Assembly (NCBI RefSeq): GCF_030034735.1
Contig: NZ_CP125370.1
Coordinates: 5,503,001 to 5,567,000, forward strand
DNA: 64,000 bases
DNA from: Paenibacillus sp. RC334
Lineage (GTDB): Bacteria; Bacillota; Bacilli; Paenibacillales; Paenibacillaceae
Direction of reading: 5' to 3'
How positions within the stretch are numbered: position 1 is the first letter of the stretch; every line of letters begins with the position of its first letter. Positions 9,654 to 20,670 of this stretch are shown piece by piece. Position numbers and translations under genes: made by a program. The notes under the pieces were generated by a model. The model did no database searches. It was not told the origin of the DNA and saw only the letters and a list, made by a program, of their open reading frames with translations.

Positions 9654-12600
9654 TGACAGACCCAAAGCTGAATTGGGCTACAACAAGGCAGGTGTCTACT
9701 CCTTTACCTTCGATATTCACAGCATCTCCGATCAGGCGTTGACCTATGACCTGAATACGGCCACTTTATCGGAGAAAATAGTGACGAAGGATGGCAAGAA
9801 CCTCTTTTCACAGCACTCCACAGATTATGCTGGCAAAGGCATCCAAGTGCAATACAGCGGTGTAACGGACGGAAAAGTAACCGTACCTGCACGCGGCACA
9901 GCAACGGTTACCGTGAAAATTACGTTGTCGGATGCACTCAAAGCACAGTTCGATCAGGCTACTAAAAACGGAACCTTTATTGACGGGTTCGTTATGCTGA
10001 ATGCGGAAAAAGGCGTGAACCTCTCCATGCCGTTCGTCGGCTTCTATGGAGATTGGGGACAACCTCGCATTTTCGATGGTACGGAATATGGCAAAGATGG
10101 ATACTCTATTAAAGGCAGTTCCCCTTATAATTTGTACCCCGGTCAAGGGTATCTTCTGGGCCAAAACCAAGTAGCCATTGCGCTTGGTCAGGAGTGGGGT
10201 GTCATGCCGGAGAAATTCGCTATTTCGCCTATAAGTCTGGGCAATTCATACAGAATATTGGGAGTGGCAACAGGTCTTTTGCGTAATGCGGAAAGCCTGA
10301 AATATACCATTACAGACCGAGACGGGAATATTGTCAAGGAATTCGATTATTCGCAAGTGCCTAAATCGCTTTATTATGTAAGCTCCGGTGTCGTTAGCTG
10401 GGCGGAGGCTCTTCTGAACGATAAGCCTTCCTTTGACGGACTGGATCAAAATAATAACGAGGTACCGGAAGGAATATATGCCTTTAAGGTTACCGGGGTA
10501 GTCGCAGGTACAAACGGGCAGGGAACCGATTCCTGGACCTTTGATTTTGCCTATGACAAAACAGGCCCTACCTTAGCCGATTACAGCATTTATAAGGAAA
10601 ACGGTAAGACGTTCTTAAAAATGATTATCAAGGATAACCACTATACCAGCGGATTACAATTAGCCACAGAAAATGGTGGTGCCCTGTCCAATCTGGTGGC
10701 TATCAAGGATGCCGATGAAAAGCTGGCGGACGGAACATCCGTCAATACGGTGACCATGGATATCACCGATCTGAAGGATAAGCTGACGAATAATGGCCTT
10801 CCTACCGACAAGATCCAAGTAGACATGTTTGACTATGCATTCAACAGCAGTAGCGCAAGTATTGTTCTTGAACCGATTGGAACGGAGGGCATCACGCTGG
10901 ATAAGGAAGCCCTATCCTTAGTCGTCGGTACAACCGAGGATCTGACAGCGAATATTACGCCAGTTAACGCTACGTACAAAACGGTTACCTGGGCAAGCTC
11001 TGATCCGGCCATAACCACTGTAGATACAGAGGGAGCCGTTACAGGCGTAAGTGCGGGAACGGCCAGGATTACCGCCACAACTAATGGAAAGTCCGCTTCC
11101 AGCCAGGTTACGGTCACACCGATCGGAGGCCAGGGAATTGTGCTGAACCGGGCTGCGTTGAAGCTGACCGTTGGCTCGAACAAGCCCTTGAAAGCCACAA
11201 CCAATCCCGAAGTGGTTTCTGGTCCGATCACCTGGACCAGCTCCAATGAGTCCGTTGCCAGTGTGGATCAGAATGGAATGGTGAAGGCAAAAGCGGCCGG
11301 AACGGCAACCATTACAGCAACAGCCTCGGGGAAATCCGCCACCAGCCGAATCATGGTAGAGGGAGCCTCCAGCTCCGAATTCACTATCGTGAGTGGAGTT
11401 TTGACGAGCTATAACGGCTCTGGCGGCCACATTGTCATTCCAGATCATGTGACGGAAATCGGCGAAGAAGCCTTTGCCTACCGTGAAGATATTTTGTCCG
11501 TGAAGATTCCGGACTCGGTGAAAAAAATCGGCAGGGCGGCATTTGCCTATAACAAGGAGCTTAAAGTTGTCACCTTATCGGAGGGACTGGAAGTGATCGG
11601 GGAAAGCAGCTTTTCCGATCTCGCCAAACTTGAACAAATTACGCTGCCAAGCACGTTGAAGGAAATCGGCGATAATGCCTTTGCCCGTGACACAGCTCTG
11701 AAAGCGATGCATCTGCCGGATGGTTTAACCCGAATTAATCAGGGCGCCTTCCGGGAAACCAGTAATCTCGTTTCCATTAATATTCCGGACAATGTAACGG
11801 AAATTGGCGACCATGCATTTTTCCTTACGACAAGCTTGAAAGAAATTAAGCTACCAAGCCATCTGACCTCGATTGGCCGTGCAGCCTTCTCTTCCTCGGC
11901 GATCAGATCCGTCGAAATACCGGACTCCGTCACTTCCATCGGGGACGAAGCCTTCTGGGGAAGTCGTATCGCTTCCGTCAAATTGGGCAGCGGGCTACTC
12001 ACCATTGGGCAAAGGGGCTTTGCGGAAACGCTGATCTCTTCTGTTGTCATTCCGGACAGTGTAACCACCTTGGGCTACGCCGCATTTGCCGAAAATGCGA
12101 AGCTGGCCAATGTTTCCATCGGGAAGGGCGTAACCCAAATGGGACAGCAGGCATTTGACAGTACAGAAAGCTCAAGCCTGAAAAATATCGAAGTGTCTGT
12201 GGGCAATACAGCCTTCTCAAGTCAGGACGGGGTGCTTTTCAACAAGGACAAAACGACCTTGGTCCGCTATCCCGCTGGAGACGGCCGAGATGCCTATACG
12301 ATTCCTGACACCGTGACCAAAATTGAAGACTTTGCCTTCCATGTTGCAGCCAATTTGAGCTCCATCACGCTTACGGATGGCCTGCAAAGCATTGGAAATC
12401 AGGCCTTTGATTCCAGCGTCAGCTTGCTTTCCCTGACGATTCCCAACAGCGTCAAAACGATCGGGAAAGCGGCATTTACCCACTCCGACAAGCTGGAAAA
12501 AGTGAATTTGGGAGATGGGGTAGAAGAGCTGGGTGCGTATGCATTCGCTTATAACTTCAAGCTGACCAGTATCGATCTTGGCAAGGGAGTCAAAAAAATT

Positions 12601-15600
12601 GGCGACTATGCCTTCCAATATAACAGCAGTCTGGTGGAAATCACCTTCCCGGATCAAGTGCAGTCTCTGGGCAGCAATGTACTGGGCAACTCCGAGCGGC
12701 TGTCCATTGTGAATATTGGAAAAGGCGTGACCTCCATCGGCGGTAATCCTTTTGCCAGCTCACTGATGATCAAGAGTGTCAATGTTGCGCAAGATAATGA
12801 TTTTTATGCCAGTGAAGATGGTGTGCTGCTGGATAAAGCCAAAACCAATTTGATTTTATACCCTGCGGCTAAGCCGGATGCTTCTTATCAAATTCCGGCG
12901 ACCGTAAAGGAAATCAGTAATTATGCTTTCCAAAGGGCACAGTTCCTTACAGACATCCAATTTCCTGAGGGATTGCTGACCATTGGTACTTCTGCCTTTA
13001 GCAGAACCAGCAATCTGAAATCTGTTAAACTGCCTGACAGCTTGACGGAAATCGGAAGCTTTGCTTTTTCCGATACAGGCATCGAATCACTTGTGTTGGG
13101 AAGCAACCTAACGAAAATTAACGACTGGGCTTTCGCTTTCTCCAATCATTTGAAGTCAGTCGCCATTTTGGACAGTAATACTACACTCGGAGGCTTTGCC
13201 TTTGTCGGCTCCCCCAACCTCAGAGTGGTGATTTTGGGCGAAGGCGTGTCCAACATCGGCTGGGGAGCGTTTAATGATACGACAGATCTTACCCTTTACG
13301 GTTGGCAGGGTTCTGCGGCAGAAGAGTACGCCGGAAGCAACTCCATTCCATTTAAGGTGTATACGCCATTATCCGTACATTTAAAAGCCAATCATGAAGC
13401 TTCAGAAGGCACCATTGCTTTGAGTGCTGAGGCTACTGGGGGGATCGGGAACAAATCGTACTCCTTCCGGGCGTGGAATGAAAGTACACAGCAGACTGTA
13501 ACGCTCGACACTTATTCTGCAGGCAATGCCTACCAGTGGCCGACTCCACAGGCCGGCAAGTATATCGTTTATGCAGATGCGAAGGATGAAACCGGAGTAA
13601 GCAAAACCGGTACCCGGCAAATAGAGGTGCTGGCGTCGGGTGAAGTGATTATTTCGGCCATTCCGGCCACGATCAGTCCAACAACCCACAACTTTGACCT
13701 TGACCATCCAATGGATGTGACCACGGAAATTACCTGGAACGAAGCCCATAGCGTCACACAAGCGGTCTATGGAGTGAACCAAGGTCCTAGCCGAAGTGTC
13801 ACAGAAGCTGTTTATGACAGGGACGCTCTGATCCAAGGTCATGATTATACCGTTAACGGAAATACTCTGACGCTGAAAAAAGGCTTCCTTTCCGGCTTAA
13901 ATCTGAAAGAAGGCGACACCGTCAGTGTTGAGTTGCTCTTTGACTTTGGAGACAAAGCGGTATTGACCATTCGGGCCATCCAAAATCCTGTGGAGGTAGA
14001 TGCAAGCATTAGCCCGAAAACAGCCAGCTTTGACAAAAAAGCGAGCAATCAGGCAGATGTAGAAACGACCATCACCTGGAACAGTGCATCGTCTATTACA
14101 GATATCAAGCTGGAAGGGGCATCCATTGGAGAAGCGGCTTACACCGTAAACCAGGATGTGCTCACGATTAAGAAAGAGTATCTGGCAACACAGCCGAAGG
14201 GCAACCTTCCGTTGGAAGTACAATTCGATAAGGGCAACGATGCTATATTGATGATTAACATTTCTGACACAAGCAGCAACAAAGATGACGACGACAGCAC
14301 GGATACGGATTCTAGCCCTGATACTAGCACAGGCAGTGGTACTGCTATTAGCGGTGCTGGTAGCAGTTCCAGCGGCAGCTCCACAACCGGGACACCGAGC
14401 ACAGCCTCGTCTGTCCGCGTGTTGGATGCCAAGGGTAATGCCATTGAATCATTTAGTACCAAGCTGAACACCAGCACAGGTGTAGCTACGATAACGATGG
14501 ATTCTGACTTCCTGAACAATGCCTTCGCCACATCCCAAGCGGATGGCAAAGGAATGAAAACTGTAGAGGTCACCGTGGAATCCAATCAAGCGAAATCCTA
14601 TGAGCTGACACTGCCAGCAAGCTTTGTAACCGCAGCGGATGCTTCCCGTGCCATTAAAATCAAAACGGGTATCGCGGTTGTAACCCTGCCAGGTAACATG
14701 CTTGGAACGGCTGGAGCAGCAGGTGCACAAAACATCACGCTCGAATTAAGCTCCGGCAGCAAAAACAAGCTGGATGCACAAGCGAAGTCCGACATGGGTA
14801 CTCGCCCTGTCGTTGAACTGAACCTGAAAGCAAACGGCAAGCTATTGCCTTGGAGTAACAACAATGCAGCTGTAACTGTAGCTATTCCTTATACACCTAC
14901 AGCAGCCGAGCTGAAAAATCCAGAGCATATAGTCATCCAATATGTAGATGCAGCAGGTCATGCAACTCCGGTGACTTCAGGAAAATATGATGCGGTAACT
15001 GGACAAGTCAGCTTCACCACTCATCATTTTAGCCAATTCGCTGTAGCCTATGTCGAAAAATCCTTCCAGGATTTGAGTCAATATGCTTGGGCCAAGAAAC
15101 AAATTGAGGTGCTGTCTTCCAAAGGAGTCATCAATGGCACAACGGATACTAAATTCTCCCCTGCGGACAAGATCACACGGGCGGAATATCTGACACTATT
15201 GGTGAAAACACTGGGACTGACCACAAGCTTCGATAGCAACTTCGCCGATGTTAAGCAAGGAAGCTATTACTACGAAGCAGCAGGCATAGCCAAAAAACTG
15301 GGTATCGCAGGCGGCTCCGGTGACAACAAATTTAATCCCAATGCACCTATATCCAGACAGGATATGATGGTCTTGACGGACAAAGCCCTGCAAAAAGCAA
15401 ATAAACTGGCGATTACATCTTCGACGGCTGCACTCGAATCCTTCAGTGATCGCGCAGACATCGCCAATTATGCTGCTGCAAGCTTGGCTGCGCTGGTGCA
15501 GGAAGGTCTCATTACAGGATCAGACGGCAAAATAGCTCCGAAAGCACCAACTACTCGTGCCGAGGCTGCCGTATTCCTGTACAGAATCTATAACCAAAAT

Positions 15601-15603
15601 TAA
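9607..15603 (+). CDS. C-terminal part of the same S8 protease: Big2, BspA-type LRR, X2 and SLH modules
   Basis: This frame continues the protease from the break at 9599-9601; the GTG at 9607 is a formal start with no ribosome binding site. Modules in order: a C5a-peptidase-like fibronectin region (to about 10,860); two Big2 Ig-like domains (about 10,880-11,360); a long BspA-type LRR_5 array of about 23-residue units built on IPDSVTxIGDxAF (about 11,370-13,330); one beta-sandwich region; two X2-like modules (about 13,640-14,280, each with ISPxxxxFD and ITWN); a Ser/Gly/Thr/Asp linker; a beta-rich domain; and three SLH domains (about 15,050-15,600) that would anchor it to secondary cell wall polymer. 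The whole is a cell-surface adhesin-protease. Confidence 0.88.
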   Translation: MNGAVTTGAYLTVQGNDRPKAELGYNKAGVYSFTFDIHSISDQALTYDLNTATLSEKIVTKDGKNLFSQHSTDYAGKGIQVQYSGVTDGKVTVPARGTATVTVKITLSDALKAQFDQATKNGTFIDGFVMLNAEKGVNLSMPFVGFYGDWGQPRIFDGTEYGKDGYSIKGSSPYNLYPGQGYLLGQNQVAIALGQEWGVMPEKFAISPISLGNSYRILGVATGLLRNAESLKYTITDRDGNIVKEFDYSQVPKSLYYVSSGVVSWAEALLNDKPSFDGLDQNNNEVPEGIYAFKVTGVVAGTNGQGTDSWTFDFAYDKTGPTLADYSIYKENGKTFLKMIIKDNHYTSGLQLATENGGALSNLVAIKDADEKLADGTSVNTVTMDITDLKDKLTNNGLPTDKIQVDMFDYAFNSSSASIVLEPIGTEGITLDKEALSLVVGTTEDLTANITPVNATYKTVTWASSDPAITTVDTEGAVTGVSAGTARITATTNGKSASSQVTVTPIGGQGIVLNRAALKLTVGSNKPLKATTNPEVVSGPITWTSSNESVASVDQNGMVKAKAAGTATITATASGKSATSRIMVEGASSSEFTIVSGVLTSYNGSGGHIVIPDHVTEIGEEAFAYREDILSVKIPDSVKKIGRAAFAYNKELKVVTLSEGLEVIGESSFSDLAKLEQITLPSTLKEIGDNAFARDTALKAMHLPDGLTRINQGAFRETSNLVSINIPDNVTEIGDHAFFLTTSLKEIKLPSHLTSIGRAAFSSSAIRSVEIPDSVTSIGDEAFWGSRIASVKLGSGLLTIGQRGFAETLISSVVIPDSVTTLGYAAFAENAKLANVSIGKGVTQMGQQAFDSTESSSLKNIEVSVGNTAFSSQDGVLFNKDKTTLVRYPAGDGRDAYTIPDTVTKIEDFAFHVAANLSSITLTDGLQSIGNQAFDSSVSLLSLTIPNSVKTIGKAAFTHSDKLEKVNLGDGVEELGAYAFAYNFKLTSIDLGKGVKKIGDYAFQYNSSLVEITFPDQVQSLGSNVLGNSERLSIVNIGKGVTSIGGNPFASSLMIKSVNVAQDNDFYASEDGVLLDKAKTNLILYPAAKPDASYQIPATVKEISNYAFQRAQFLTDIQFPEGLLTIGTSAFSRTSNLKSVKLPDSLTEIGSFAFSDTGIESLVLGSNLTKINDWAFAFSNHLKSVAILDSNTTLGGFAFVGSPNLRVVILGEGVSNIGWGAFNDTTDLTLYGWQGSAAEEYAGSNSIPFKVYTPLSVHLKANHEASEGTIALSAEATGGIGNKSYSFRAWNESTQQTVTLDTYSAGNAYQWPTPQAGKYIVYADAKDETGVSKTGTRQIEVLASGEVIISAIPATISPTTHNFDLDHPMDVTTEITWNEAHSVTQAVYGVNQGPSRSVTEAVYDRDALIQGHDYTVNGNTLTLKKGFLSGLNLKEGDTVSVELLFDFGDKAVLTIRAIQNPVEVDASISPKTASFDKKASNQADVETTITWNSASSITDIKLEGASIGEAAYTVNQDVLTIKKEYLATQPKGNLPLEVQFDKGNDAILMINISDTSSNKDDDDSTDTDSSPDTSTGSGTAISGAGSSSSGSSTTGTPSTASSVRVLDAKGNAIESFSTKLNTSTGVATITMDSDFLNNAFATSQADGKGMKTVEVTVESNQAKSYELTLPASFVTAADASRAIKIKTGIAVVTLPGNMLGTAGAAGAQNITLELSSGSKNKLDAQAKSDMGTRPVVELNLKANGKLLPWSNNNAAVTVAIPYTPTAAELKNPEHIVIQYVDAAGHATPVTSGKYDAVTGQVSFTTHHFSQFAVAYVEKSFQDLSQYAWAKKQIEVLSSKGVINGTTDTKFSPADKITRAEYLTLLVKTLGLTTSFDSNFADVKQGSYYYEAAGIAKKLGIAGGSGDNKFNPNAPISRQDMMVLTDKALQKANKLAITSSTAALESFSDRADIANYAAASLAALVQEGLITGSDGKIAPKAPTTRAEAAVFLYRIYNQN
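11370..13330 (+). repeat. BspA-type leucine-rich repeat array (LRR_5)
   Basis: About 25 degenerate protein repeats of roughly 23 residues with the pattern (V/L)xIPDSVTxIGxxAFxxxxxL. Two interruptions contain the sequence YPA(G/A) after a 'DGVLxxKxKT' phrase (near 12,230 and 12,820), a pattern typical of BspA proteins. The repeats have diverged at DNA level, so this is an old array. Confidence 0.8.
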
Positions 15604-15647
15604 AATCTTCAAAAATAAATTTAGTCTGACATAGCAGCACATTCACA

Positions 15648-15685
15648 AAAGGAGACGAATCCCTGATTGGGGTTTCGTCTCCTTT
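15648..15685 (+). terminator. Bidirectional terminator
   Basis: AAAGGAGACGAA (15648-15659) pairs perfectly with TTCGTCTCCTTT (15674-15685). The A-rich left side and T-rich right side allow termination of both the protease gene and the convergent methyltransferase gene. Confidence 0.85.
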
Positions 15686-15736
15686 ATTCCTATTTGCCCA
15701 AAAAAGCTTCATTATTCTCCTATTCGGGACTTCAGA

Positions 15737-16510
15737 CTATCGCTCAGCGATTATACTGACCGCTTGCAGATGGTCGGCGTGCTTTACAAATTGTTTGCGC
15801 ATACCCATAACTCTAGCTCGGGCAGCGCGGTTTCGCATAAGGTTAAAGGCAATTTTGCCAAATCTCAACCAGCCCTCATCCTGAATGATACGTGGCAGAT
15901 GCAGTAAGTGCATGGGAACCGTATAGATTTTAACAACCTTAAAGCCTTCCTCTTTCAGCAGCTGTTCCCATTCCAGTACCGTCAACGGTGTCGCATTAAC
16001 TCTCATGGCTACAGCTAAATCCTTGTAAATCTGCTTTCTGAGCTCAGGCTCAATATCATTTGAAGCTAAGCACATCTCATGAATAGCATACTTCCCGCCC
16101 GGTTTCAGAAGTCGTTTGGCTTCCGAAATAATCTGTGCTTTCTTGACCCTTGTCTGCATAGTCAGCATAGCTTCCCCATATACCACCGTCGCAGAGGCAT
16201 CCGGCAACGGAACCTGTTCAGCATCGGCAATAATCACTTCCCGGTTTGCTCCACTTACATACGTTTTCACGATAGAAGCCGCCTTCTCATTCTGTTCAAT
16301 CGCAATATAACGGCGGGGATTCAGTTGCAGTGTCATTTGGGCAGTTATGCCCAATCCGGGAGCAAACTCAATAACCTCATCTTTCCCGGTTACGTCAAGC
16401 CCTTCTATCATCCAGCGTGTCGTTTTCAACCCTCCGGGCCTGAGCACGCGCTTACCGAGACTTGCCAATATCCAGTGCCCTGGCACCTGTGTGTAATCTA
16501 CTGTCTGCAT
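15737..16510 (-). CDS. SAM-dependent methyltransferase, Fur-regulated
   Basis: A class I methyltransferase of 257 residues. Motif I is VIEFAPGLGITAQ, an acidic strand end IAIEQN follows, then IIADAEQVPLPDASATVV (motif II region) and the LLKPGGKYAIHE post-motif of Methyltransf_11 proteins. A hydrophobic C-terminal segment of about 70 residues has no recognisable fold. The ATG at 16510 follows AGAGGTG by about ten bases; a TTG nine bases earlier is the alternative. The substrate is unknown. Because a Fur box sits just upstream, an iron-related role (siderophore, haem or quinone methylation) is an inference only. Confidence 0.82.
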   Translation of the reverse strand: MQTVDYTQVPGHWILASLGKRVLRPGGLKTTRWMIEGLDVTGKDEVIEFAPGLGITAQMTLQLNPRRYIAIEQNEKAASIVKTYVSGANREVIIADAEQVPLPDASATVVYGEAMLTMQTRVKKAQIISEAKRLLKPGGKYAIHEMCLASNDIEPELRKQIYKDLAVAMRVNATPLTVLEWEQLLKEEGFKVVKIYTVPMHLLHLPRIIQDEGWLRFGKIAFNLMRNRAARARVMGMRKQFVKHADHLQAVSIIAER

Positions 16511-16539
16511 CGGCCACAAACACCTCTTTTCAATAATTT

Positions 16540-16564
16540 GATAATGATATTCATTATCAATATA
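16540..16564 (-). promoter_or_regulatory. Fur box and -10 element of the methyltransferase gene
   Basis: GATAATGATATTCATTATC (16540-16558) matches the 19-base Fur consensus at 18 positions. On the minus strand a -10 TATATT (16564-16559) abuts the box, the same arrangement as at 7351-7375. No good -35 element is visible. The box lies about 30-48 bases upstream of the start codon. Confidence 0.8.
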
Positions 16565-16627
16565 TGCGTAAAAAAATTTAACACTTTTTATTTTTATAAT
16601 TTATATAGCTACGGTGATGTACCCTCT

Positions 16628-16969
16628 TTATATATTTTGCGCATAGCTTTCACTTGGCGTTTTGATCAACACCACATGCAGGCTGGAATTCGCCTCCGCA
16701 CCACCGCGATAGGAAAAGCGCTCATCTCCTGTAACATGGATCATATCCCCTTGGACAACTTCCGTTTCTTCACCATTCACAGTTACAGTACCGGTACCTT
16801 CAAGAACAAGCAAATAAACATTCGCTCCTGGATGATTATGTGTTGGCAGCTCAGCATTAGGAGTAAAGTTGAGAATAAAAATTACATTGTCGGCTTCCTT
16901 ATGCACAATTCGTTTTGTAAACGCAGCTTCTTTATATTCCTGAAACTGAATGAGGTTTGATTTCTTCAT
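16628..16969 (-). CDS. Small cupin-domain protein
   Basis: A 113-residue single-domain cupin. Metal-binding motif 1 is seen as THNHPGANVYLLVLEG and motif 2 as GDMIHVTGDERFSY. It starts at an ATG at 16969 preceded by AGGAGAGTG. It is divergent from the flavodiiron operon and shares the 255-base intergenic region that holds the TGTGA-N6-TCACA palindrome, so it may be controlled by the same Crp/Fnr protein. Small stand-alone cupins next to Fnr and nitric oxide genes occur in several bacteria; the reaction, if any, is unknown. Confidence 0.8.
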   Translation of the reverse strand: MKKSNLIQFQEYKEAAFTKRIVHKEADNVIFILNFTPNAELPTHNHPGANVYLLVLEGTGTVTVNGEETEVVQGDMIHVTGDERFSYRGGAEANSSLHVVLIKTPSESYAQNI

Positions 16970-17080
16970 GTAGGTTCACTCTCCTGTTTGAAATTGATTT
17001 GCCTATGATGGATTGGATACCTGGCATGTTCTCAGGTTTCAATCTATATGGTCTTATTGTATTTGATTATTACGCTCGCC

Positions 17081-17098
17081 TTGTGATTGCAATCACAA
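17081..17098. promoter_or_regulatory. Crp/Fnr operator (perfect palindrome)
   Basis: TTGTGATTGCAATCACAA is a perfect 18-base palindrome containing TGTGA-N6-TCACA, the half-site arrangement used by Bacillus Fnr and by Crp. It lies between the divergent cupin gene and the flavodiiron operon, whose last gene encodes a Crp/Fnr regulator with a matching recognition helix (R-E-x-x-S-R). Confidence 0.82.
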
Positions 17099-17224
17099 AT
17101 ATAAATTTAAGTAAAAAATACTTTTAAATATTCAAAAATTTGATTTCAATCCTCTTTTCCATCGACACATCCAACTAGAATCGAATGGTGTTAGACAAAC
17201 AAAAACAAGCAGGAGGTTGTTCCT

Positions 17225-18460
17225 ATGAAGCCCGGATTTCAACTGGCAAAGGATATTTATTGGGTAGGAAAAATTGATAATCGCGAGGTTCCCTTTCATC
17301 GTCTTCTACTATCTAAGGGTACAACCTATAATGCATATCTATTGAAAACTGGAAAACCAACCATTGTGGATACCGTGGATATGGCGTTTGGCAGGGAATT
17401 TGCCGAAGCTGTAACCGAATTGATTGATCCGCTGGACATTCAATATATTATCGTCAATCACACGGAACCAGATCATTCGGGCGGATTGGCAGCACTTGCT
17501 TCCAAAGCAACGAACGCTACGATTGTCTGCACTGAGATTGCTGTTCCGGAAATTCAACAAATGTACAAGCTTCAGCATCGCAACTTCCTGGTGATCAAGG
17601 ACGGGGATCAACTGGATATTGGAGGCAAGACGCTGCTGTTCAAGGAAACACCTTACCTCCATACGGAAGAAACCATGATTACGTACTGCATAGAAGATAA
17701 AATCTTGTTCCCTTGTGATATTTTCAGTACACACGTGGCTGTAGAGCATCTATTTGCCGATGAGGCGGGTTTTGATATTACCGAGGACTTTATCGGATAC
17801 TATCAGGCTATTATTCATCCGCATCGCAGATATGTGCGTACATTAATCGAAGCTGTTTCTGACCTGGATATTGAGATGATTGCTCCTTCCCACGGCTTCG
17901 CGATCCGACATGACATTGCCAAGTTTATTGATTTGTACGCCTCTATGAGTACCGAAACTAAGGATGATAAAAAAGTAGCGATTGTCTATGCCACTTTAAA
18001 AAATAATACTAAAAAAATGGCAAACATCCTGAAAGACTGCTTTTTGGAAAACCAAATCAGGGTGGAGCTATGGGATGTAGATAAGGCGGATGAAACGGAG
18101 ATATTGAATAGTATTGCCTCAGCGGATGCTGTTTTCGTCGGTAGCTCTACCAAATATGCGGACATGACGGGCAAGCTGGAAGACCTGCTGCAAAAAATGC
18201 AAAAGATGAATCTGGAAGGTAAGCTTGCCGCTGCCTTTGGTTCCTACGGCTGGAGCGGGGAAGCCATTGAAGTCGTACAGGATTACTTAATCGGTACCAA
18301 TATGAAGGTCCAAAGCACTTCTGATGTCATCAAGTCGACTGGTATGACGCATGTGGAATTCCCGGTACGCATTCGCTTCTCTCCTACAGAAGATGAAAAA
18401 GTAAAGAAAATTAAAAATGCCGCTGAATTTGTCTCAGATTTACTGCTTAGCGTCATTTGA
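17225..18460 (+). CDS. Flavodiiron protein (nitric oxide / oxygen reductase)
   Basis: A 411-residue A-type flavodiiron protein. The N-terminal metallo-beta-lactamase-like domain has the diiron ligand signature H79-x-E81-x-D83-H84 (NHTEPDHSGG), later ligands in CDIFSTHVA and SHGFAIR, and a C-terminal flavodoxin domain from about residue 250 (VAIVYATLKNNTKKMA) that binds FMN. It has no fused rubredoxin, unlike E. coli NorV; a separate rubredoxin is encoded two genes downstream. It would reduce NO to N2O, or O2 to water, in the cytoplasm. AGGAGG precedes the ATG. Confidence 0.93.
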   Translation: MKPGFQLAKDIYWVGKIDNREVPFHRLLLSKGTTYNAYLLKTGKPTIVDTVDMAFGREFAEAVTELIDPLDIQYIIVNHTEPDHSGGLAALASKATNATIVCTEIAVPEIQQMYKLQHRNFLVIKDGDQLDIGGKTLLFKETPYLHTEETMITYCIEDKILFPCDIFSTHVAVEHLFADEAGFDITEDFIGYYQAIIHPHRRYVRTLIEAVSDLDIEMIAPSHGFAIRHDIAKFIDLYASMSTETKDDKKVAIVYATLKNNTKKMANILKDCFLENQIRVELWDVDKADETEILNSIASADAVFVGSSTKYADMTGKLEDLLQKMQKMNLEGKLAAAFGSYGWSGEAIEVVQDYLIGTNMKVQSTSDVIKSTGMTHVEFPVRIRFSPTEDEKVKKIKNAAEFVSDLLLSVI

Positions 18461-18497
18461 ACAAAGGCAGCGTATAGCGAAATAGGAGAGATGCTGA

Positions 18498-19691
18498 ATG
18501 GGTAACCAACATTACGTTATTATCGGAGGCAGCGTTGCCGCCGTCAACGCGGCGAAAGCGATTAGAGATCATGATGAGCTAGCCGAAATTTCTATTTACG
18601 GGGAAGAAACATCCCTTCCGTATAACAGAGTCAAGCTTTCCAAGGGATTATTCACTGACTTGCACAGCGACAAAATCCTGATCAAAAAGGAAAAATGGTT
18701 TGCCAATCAACGAATTAATGTTTATTCCGGCATAAAGGTCACCGCGATACATGCAGAGGACTGCACCATTGAAACAGCAAACGGGCAAATCGTTGCTTAT
18801 GACAAGTTACTGCTGTGTACAGGAGCCCACAACCGTAAGCTTTTACTGGACGGAGCTTCACTAAGGAATGTTCACAATATCCGTTTTCGACAAGATGCAG
18901 ACAGACTTAAAACGGAATTGCAGAAAGGAGACCGGATATGTATCATCGGCGGTGGTATTCAGGGCATAGAAACCGCCTGGTCCTTCCAGCAAGCCGGGTA
19001 TGCTGTAACCATTTTGGAAGCTTCGCACCGGCTTATGCCACGCCAGCTAGATGAGAAGGCCTCTTCTATTTTGACCCATCGGATTACTGAACGGGGCACG
19101 AAGGTAAGCCTTGGACAAGGCGTAAAGCGTATTACAGGCACAGATCATGTAGAAGGTGTAGAACTTCAGGACGGCTCTGTTATTCCCTGCGGGCATGTCG
19201 TGTATTCTATCGGAATTGTACCTAATACTGAACTCGCTCGCCAAATCGGTCTTGATATTGGACACGGCATTCTGGTGAATGCACAGATGGAAACCAGCTT
19301 CGCCAATATATATGCGGCAGGTGATGTAGCCGAGTTTCACAATAGAGTGGATGGATTATGGGAAAGTGCTATAGAGCAAGGAAAAGTAGCAGGAGCTAAT
19401 ATGACGGGTGCATCCGTCAGCTATCAGCGTCCCATCCCTGTAACTCTATCGAACAGCTATGAATCCCCTCTCTTTTCCATTGGCCTAGTAAATGAACAGG
19501 AATGCGACACCAGCCTGACCAGTGAAAATCAAGCTTCTTATACACGAATGTTCATACAAAACGACTCTATCTGCGGCGTGATCGGTTTTGGGGATGCCCT
19601 CACTTCACTTCCATACAAAACAGCCATCATTCAGGGACTCAAACCGGACGCGCCAGAGCTTACAAAAATTTTTGGTGACAAGGAGAGCTAA
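18498..19691 (+). CDS. FAD-dependent NADH:rubredoxin reductase-like protein
   Basis: A 397-residue pyridine nucleotide-disulfide oxidoreductase fold. FAD motif 1 is [17 protein letters not shown], the NAD-binding motif is [14 protein letters not shown], and the second FAD motif is [10 protein letters not shown]. Size and order match NorW and the NirB N-terminal domain. It sits 37 bases after the flavodiiron gene and 2 bases before the rubredoxin gene, so it most likely passes electrons from NADH to that rubredoxin. Confidence 0.88.
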   Translation: MGNQHYVIIGGSVAAVNAAKAIRDHDELAEISIYGEETSLPYNRVKLSKGLFTDLHSDKILIKKEKWFANQRINVYSGIKVTAIHAEDCTIETANGQIVAYDKLLLCTGAHNRKLLLDGASLRNVHNIRFRQDADRLKTELQKGDRICIIGGGIQGIETAWSFQQAGYAVTILEASHRLMPRQLDEKASSILTHRITERGTKVSLGQGVKRITGTDHVEGVELQDGSVIPCGHVVYSIGIVPNTELARQIGLDIGHGILVNAQMETSFANIYAAGDVAEFHNRVDGLWESAIEQGKVAGANMTGASVSYQRPIPVTLSNSYESPLFSIGLVNEQECDTSLTSENQASYTRMFIQNDSICGVIGFGDALTSLPYKTAIIQGLKPDAPELTKIFGDKES

Positions 19692-19693
19692 AG

Positions 19694-19864
19694 ATGAAAA
19701 AATATGTATGTCAACCCTGTGGATACATTTATGATCCTGCTTTGGGGGACCCCGATGAAGACATTATGCCCGGTACAGCGTTTGAGGACCTTCCGGAAGA
19801 CTGGGTTTGTCCAGTCTGCGGTGAGGATCAAAGCCATTTTTCCCCAATAGATGATACAGAATAA
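19694..19864 (+). CDS. Rubredoxin
   Basis: A 56-residue protein with C6-x2-C9 and C39-x2-C42, the four Cys ligands of a single iron, and the family sequences GYIYD and WVCPVCG. The ATG at 19694 is two bases after the reductase stop. It completes an electron path from NADH via the reductase and rubredoxin to the flavodiiron protein. Confidence 0.95.
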   Translation: MKKYVCQPCGYIYDPALGDPDEDIMPGTAFEDLPEDWVCPVCGEDQSHFSPIDDTE

Positions 19865-19910
19865 CAAGAACGCACTATACTTTTTAGTTTCCGGTTTATG
19901 AATGGAGTGA

Positions 19911-20630
19911 ATGAATGTGAATGAGATGTCCTGCCCCTGCCAGTGCGAAAAGGAGCCCTGTGCCCGCAAAGTGCCTATCTTTTCCTCTTTGTCCTGCGAA
20001 GATTTGTGTAAGGTCAGCTCCATGATCCGACACCGGAAATATCAGAAAGGCGAGGCCTTGATTATCGAGGAACAAGCATCCGATACGCTGTACATTATTA
20101 AAAGCGGGCATGTCAAGCTTCTGAAAATGACACCTCAGGGCAAAGAACAAATTCTGCACATTCTGACAACTGGCGATTTTTTTGGCGAGTTGAACATATT
20201 TAACAGCGATGAGCTGAGTAACTTTAGTGCGTATGCCTTAAAAGATACTGATATTTGTATGCTCACCAAGGATGATATGGAGCAGTTGATTCACAACAAT
20301 CCCGATATCTCTTTGAAGCTTCTCAAAACCATTACTAAACGCTTGGCACATACCGAAAAGCTGGCTCAAAGCCTGGCTACCAAAGACCCGGAAATCCGTA
20401 TCGCTTATATGATTCTTGAGCTTGGGCATAAATACGGAAAACCGGACGGCTCCTACATTAAAATAAATCTCCCCCTTTCACGCGAAGAAATGGCTAATTA
20501 TGTGGGTGTCACACGCGAAACCATCAGTCGCAAATTCGCAAAATTTGAACAGCTGGGGATTATTCATATTAAGGGTACACGAGAGATTACCATTTGCGAT
20601 GTACAGAAACTGAACGAATATATGGATTGA
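19911..20630 (+). CDS. Crp/Fnr-family regulator with N-terminal cysteine cluster
   Basis: A 239-residue regulator with a cyclic-nucleotide-type beta-roll (about residues 22-140), a dimer helix, and a Crp-type winged helix at the C-terminus. The recognition helix reads VTRETISRKF; the R-E-x-x-x-R pattern is the one that reads TGTGA half-sites. The first 17 residues hold four cysteines (C8, C10, C12, C17), with a fifth at C29, suggesting an iron-sulfur or other redox/NO sensor. It is the last gene of the flavodiiron cluster and probably acts on the palindrome at 17081-17098. Confidence 0.9.
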   Translation: MNVNEMSCPCQCEKEPCARKVPIFSSLSCEDLCKVSSMIRHRKYQKGEALIIEEQASDTLYIIKSGHVKLLKMTPQGKEQILHILTTGDFFGELNIFNSDELSNFSAYALKDTDICMLTKDDMEQLIHNNPDISLKLLKTITKRLAHTEKLAQSLATKDPEIRIAYMILELGHKYGKPDGSYIKINLPLSREEMANYVGVTRETISRKFAKFEQLGIIHIKGTREITICDVQKLNEYMD

Positions 20631-20670
20631 GGTACATCCAATGTTGTTCTGGCATGAAGAGCAACAAAAA

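Noticed and set aside
11370..13330. Regular repeats resembling a CRISPR or tandem DNA array
   Set aside because: The periodicity is at protein level (LRR_5 units of about 23 residues) with diverged codons and no spacer structure.
16079..16960. A 293-codon open frame on the + strand opposite the methyltransferase and cupin genes
   Set aside because: It crosses two well-supported minus-strand genes, has no ribosome binding site and an amino-acid makeup of a shadow frame.
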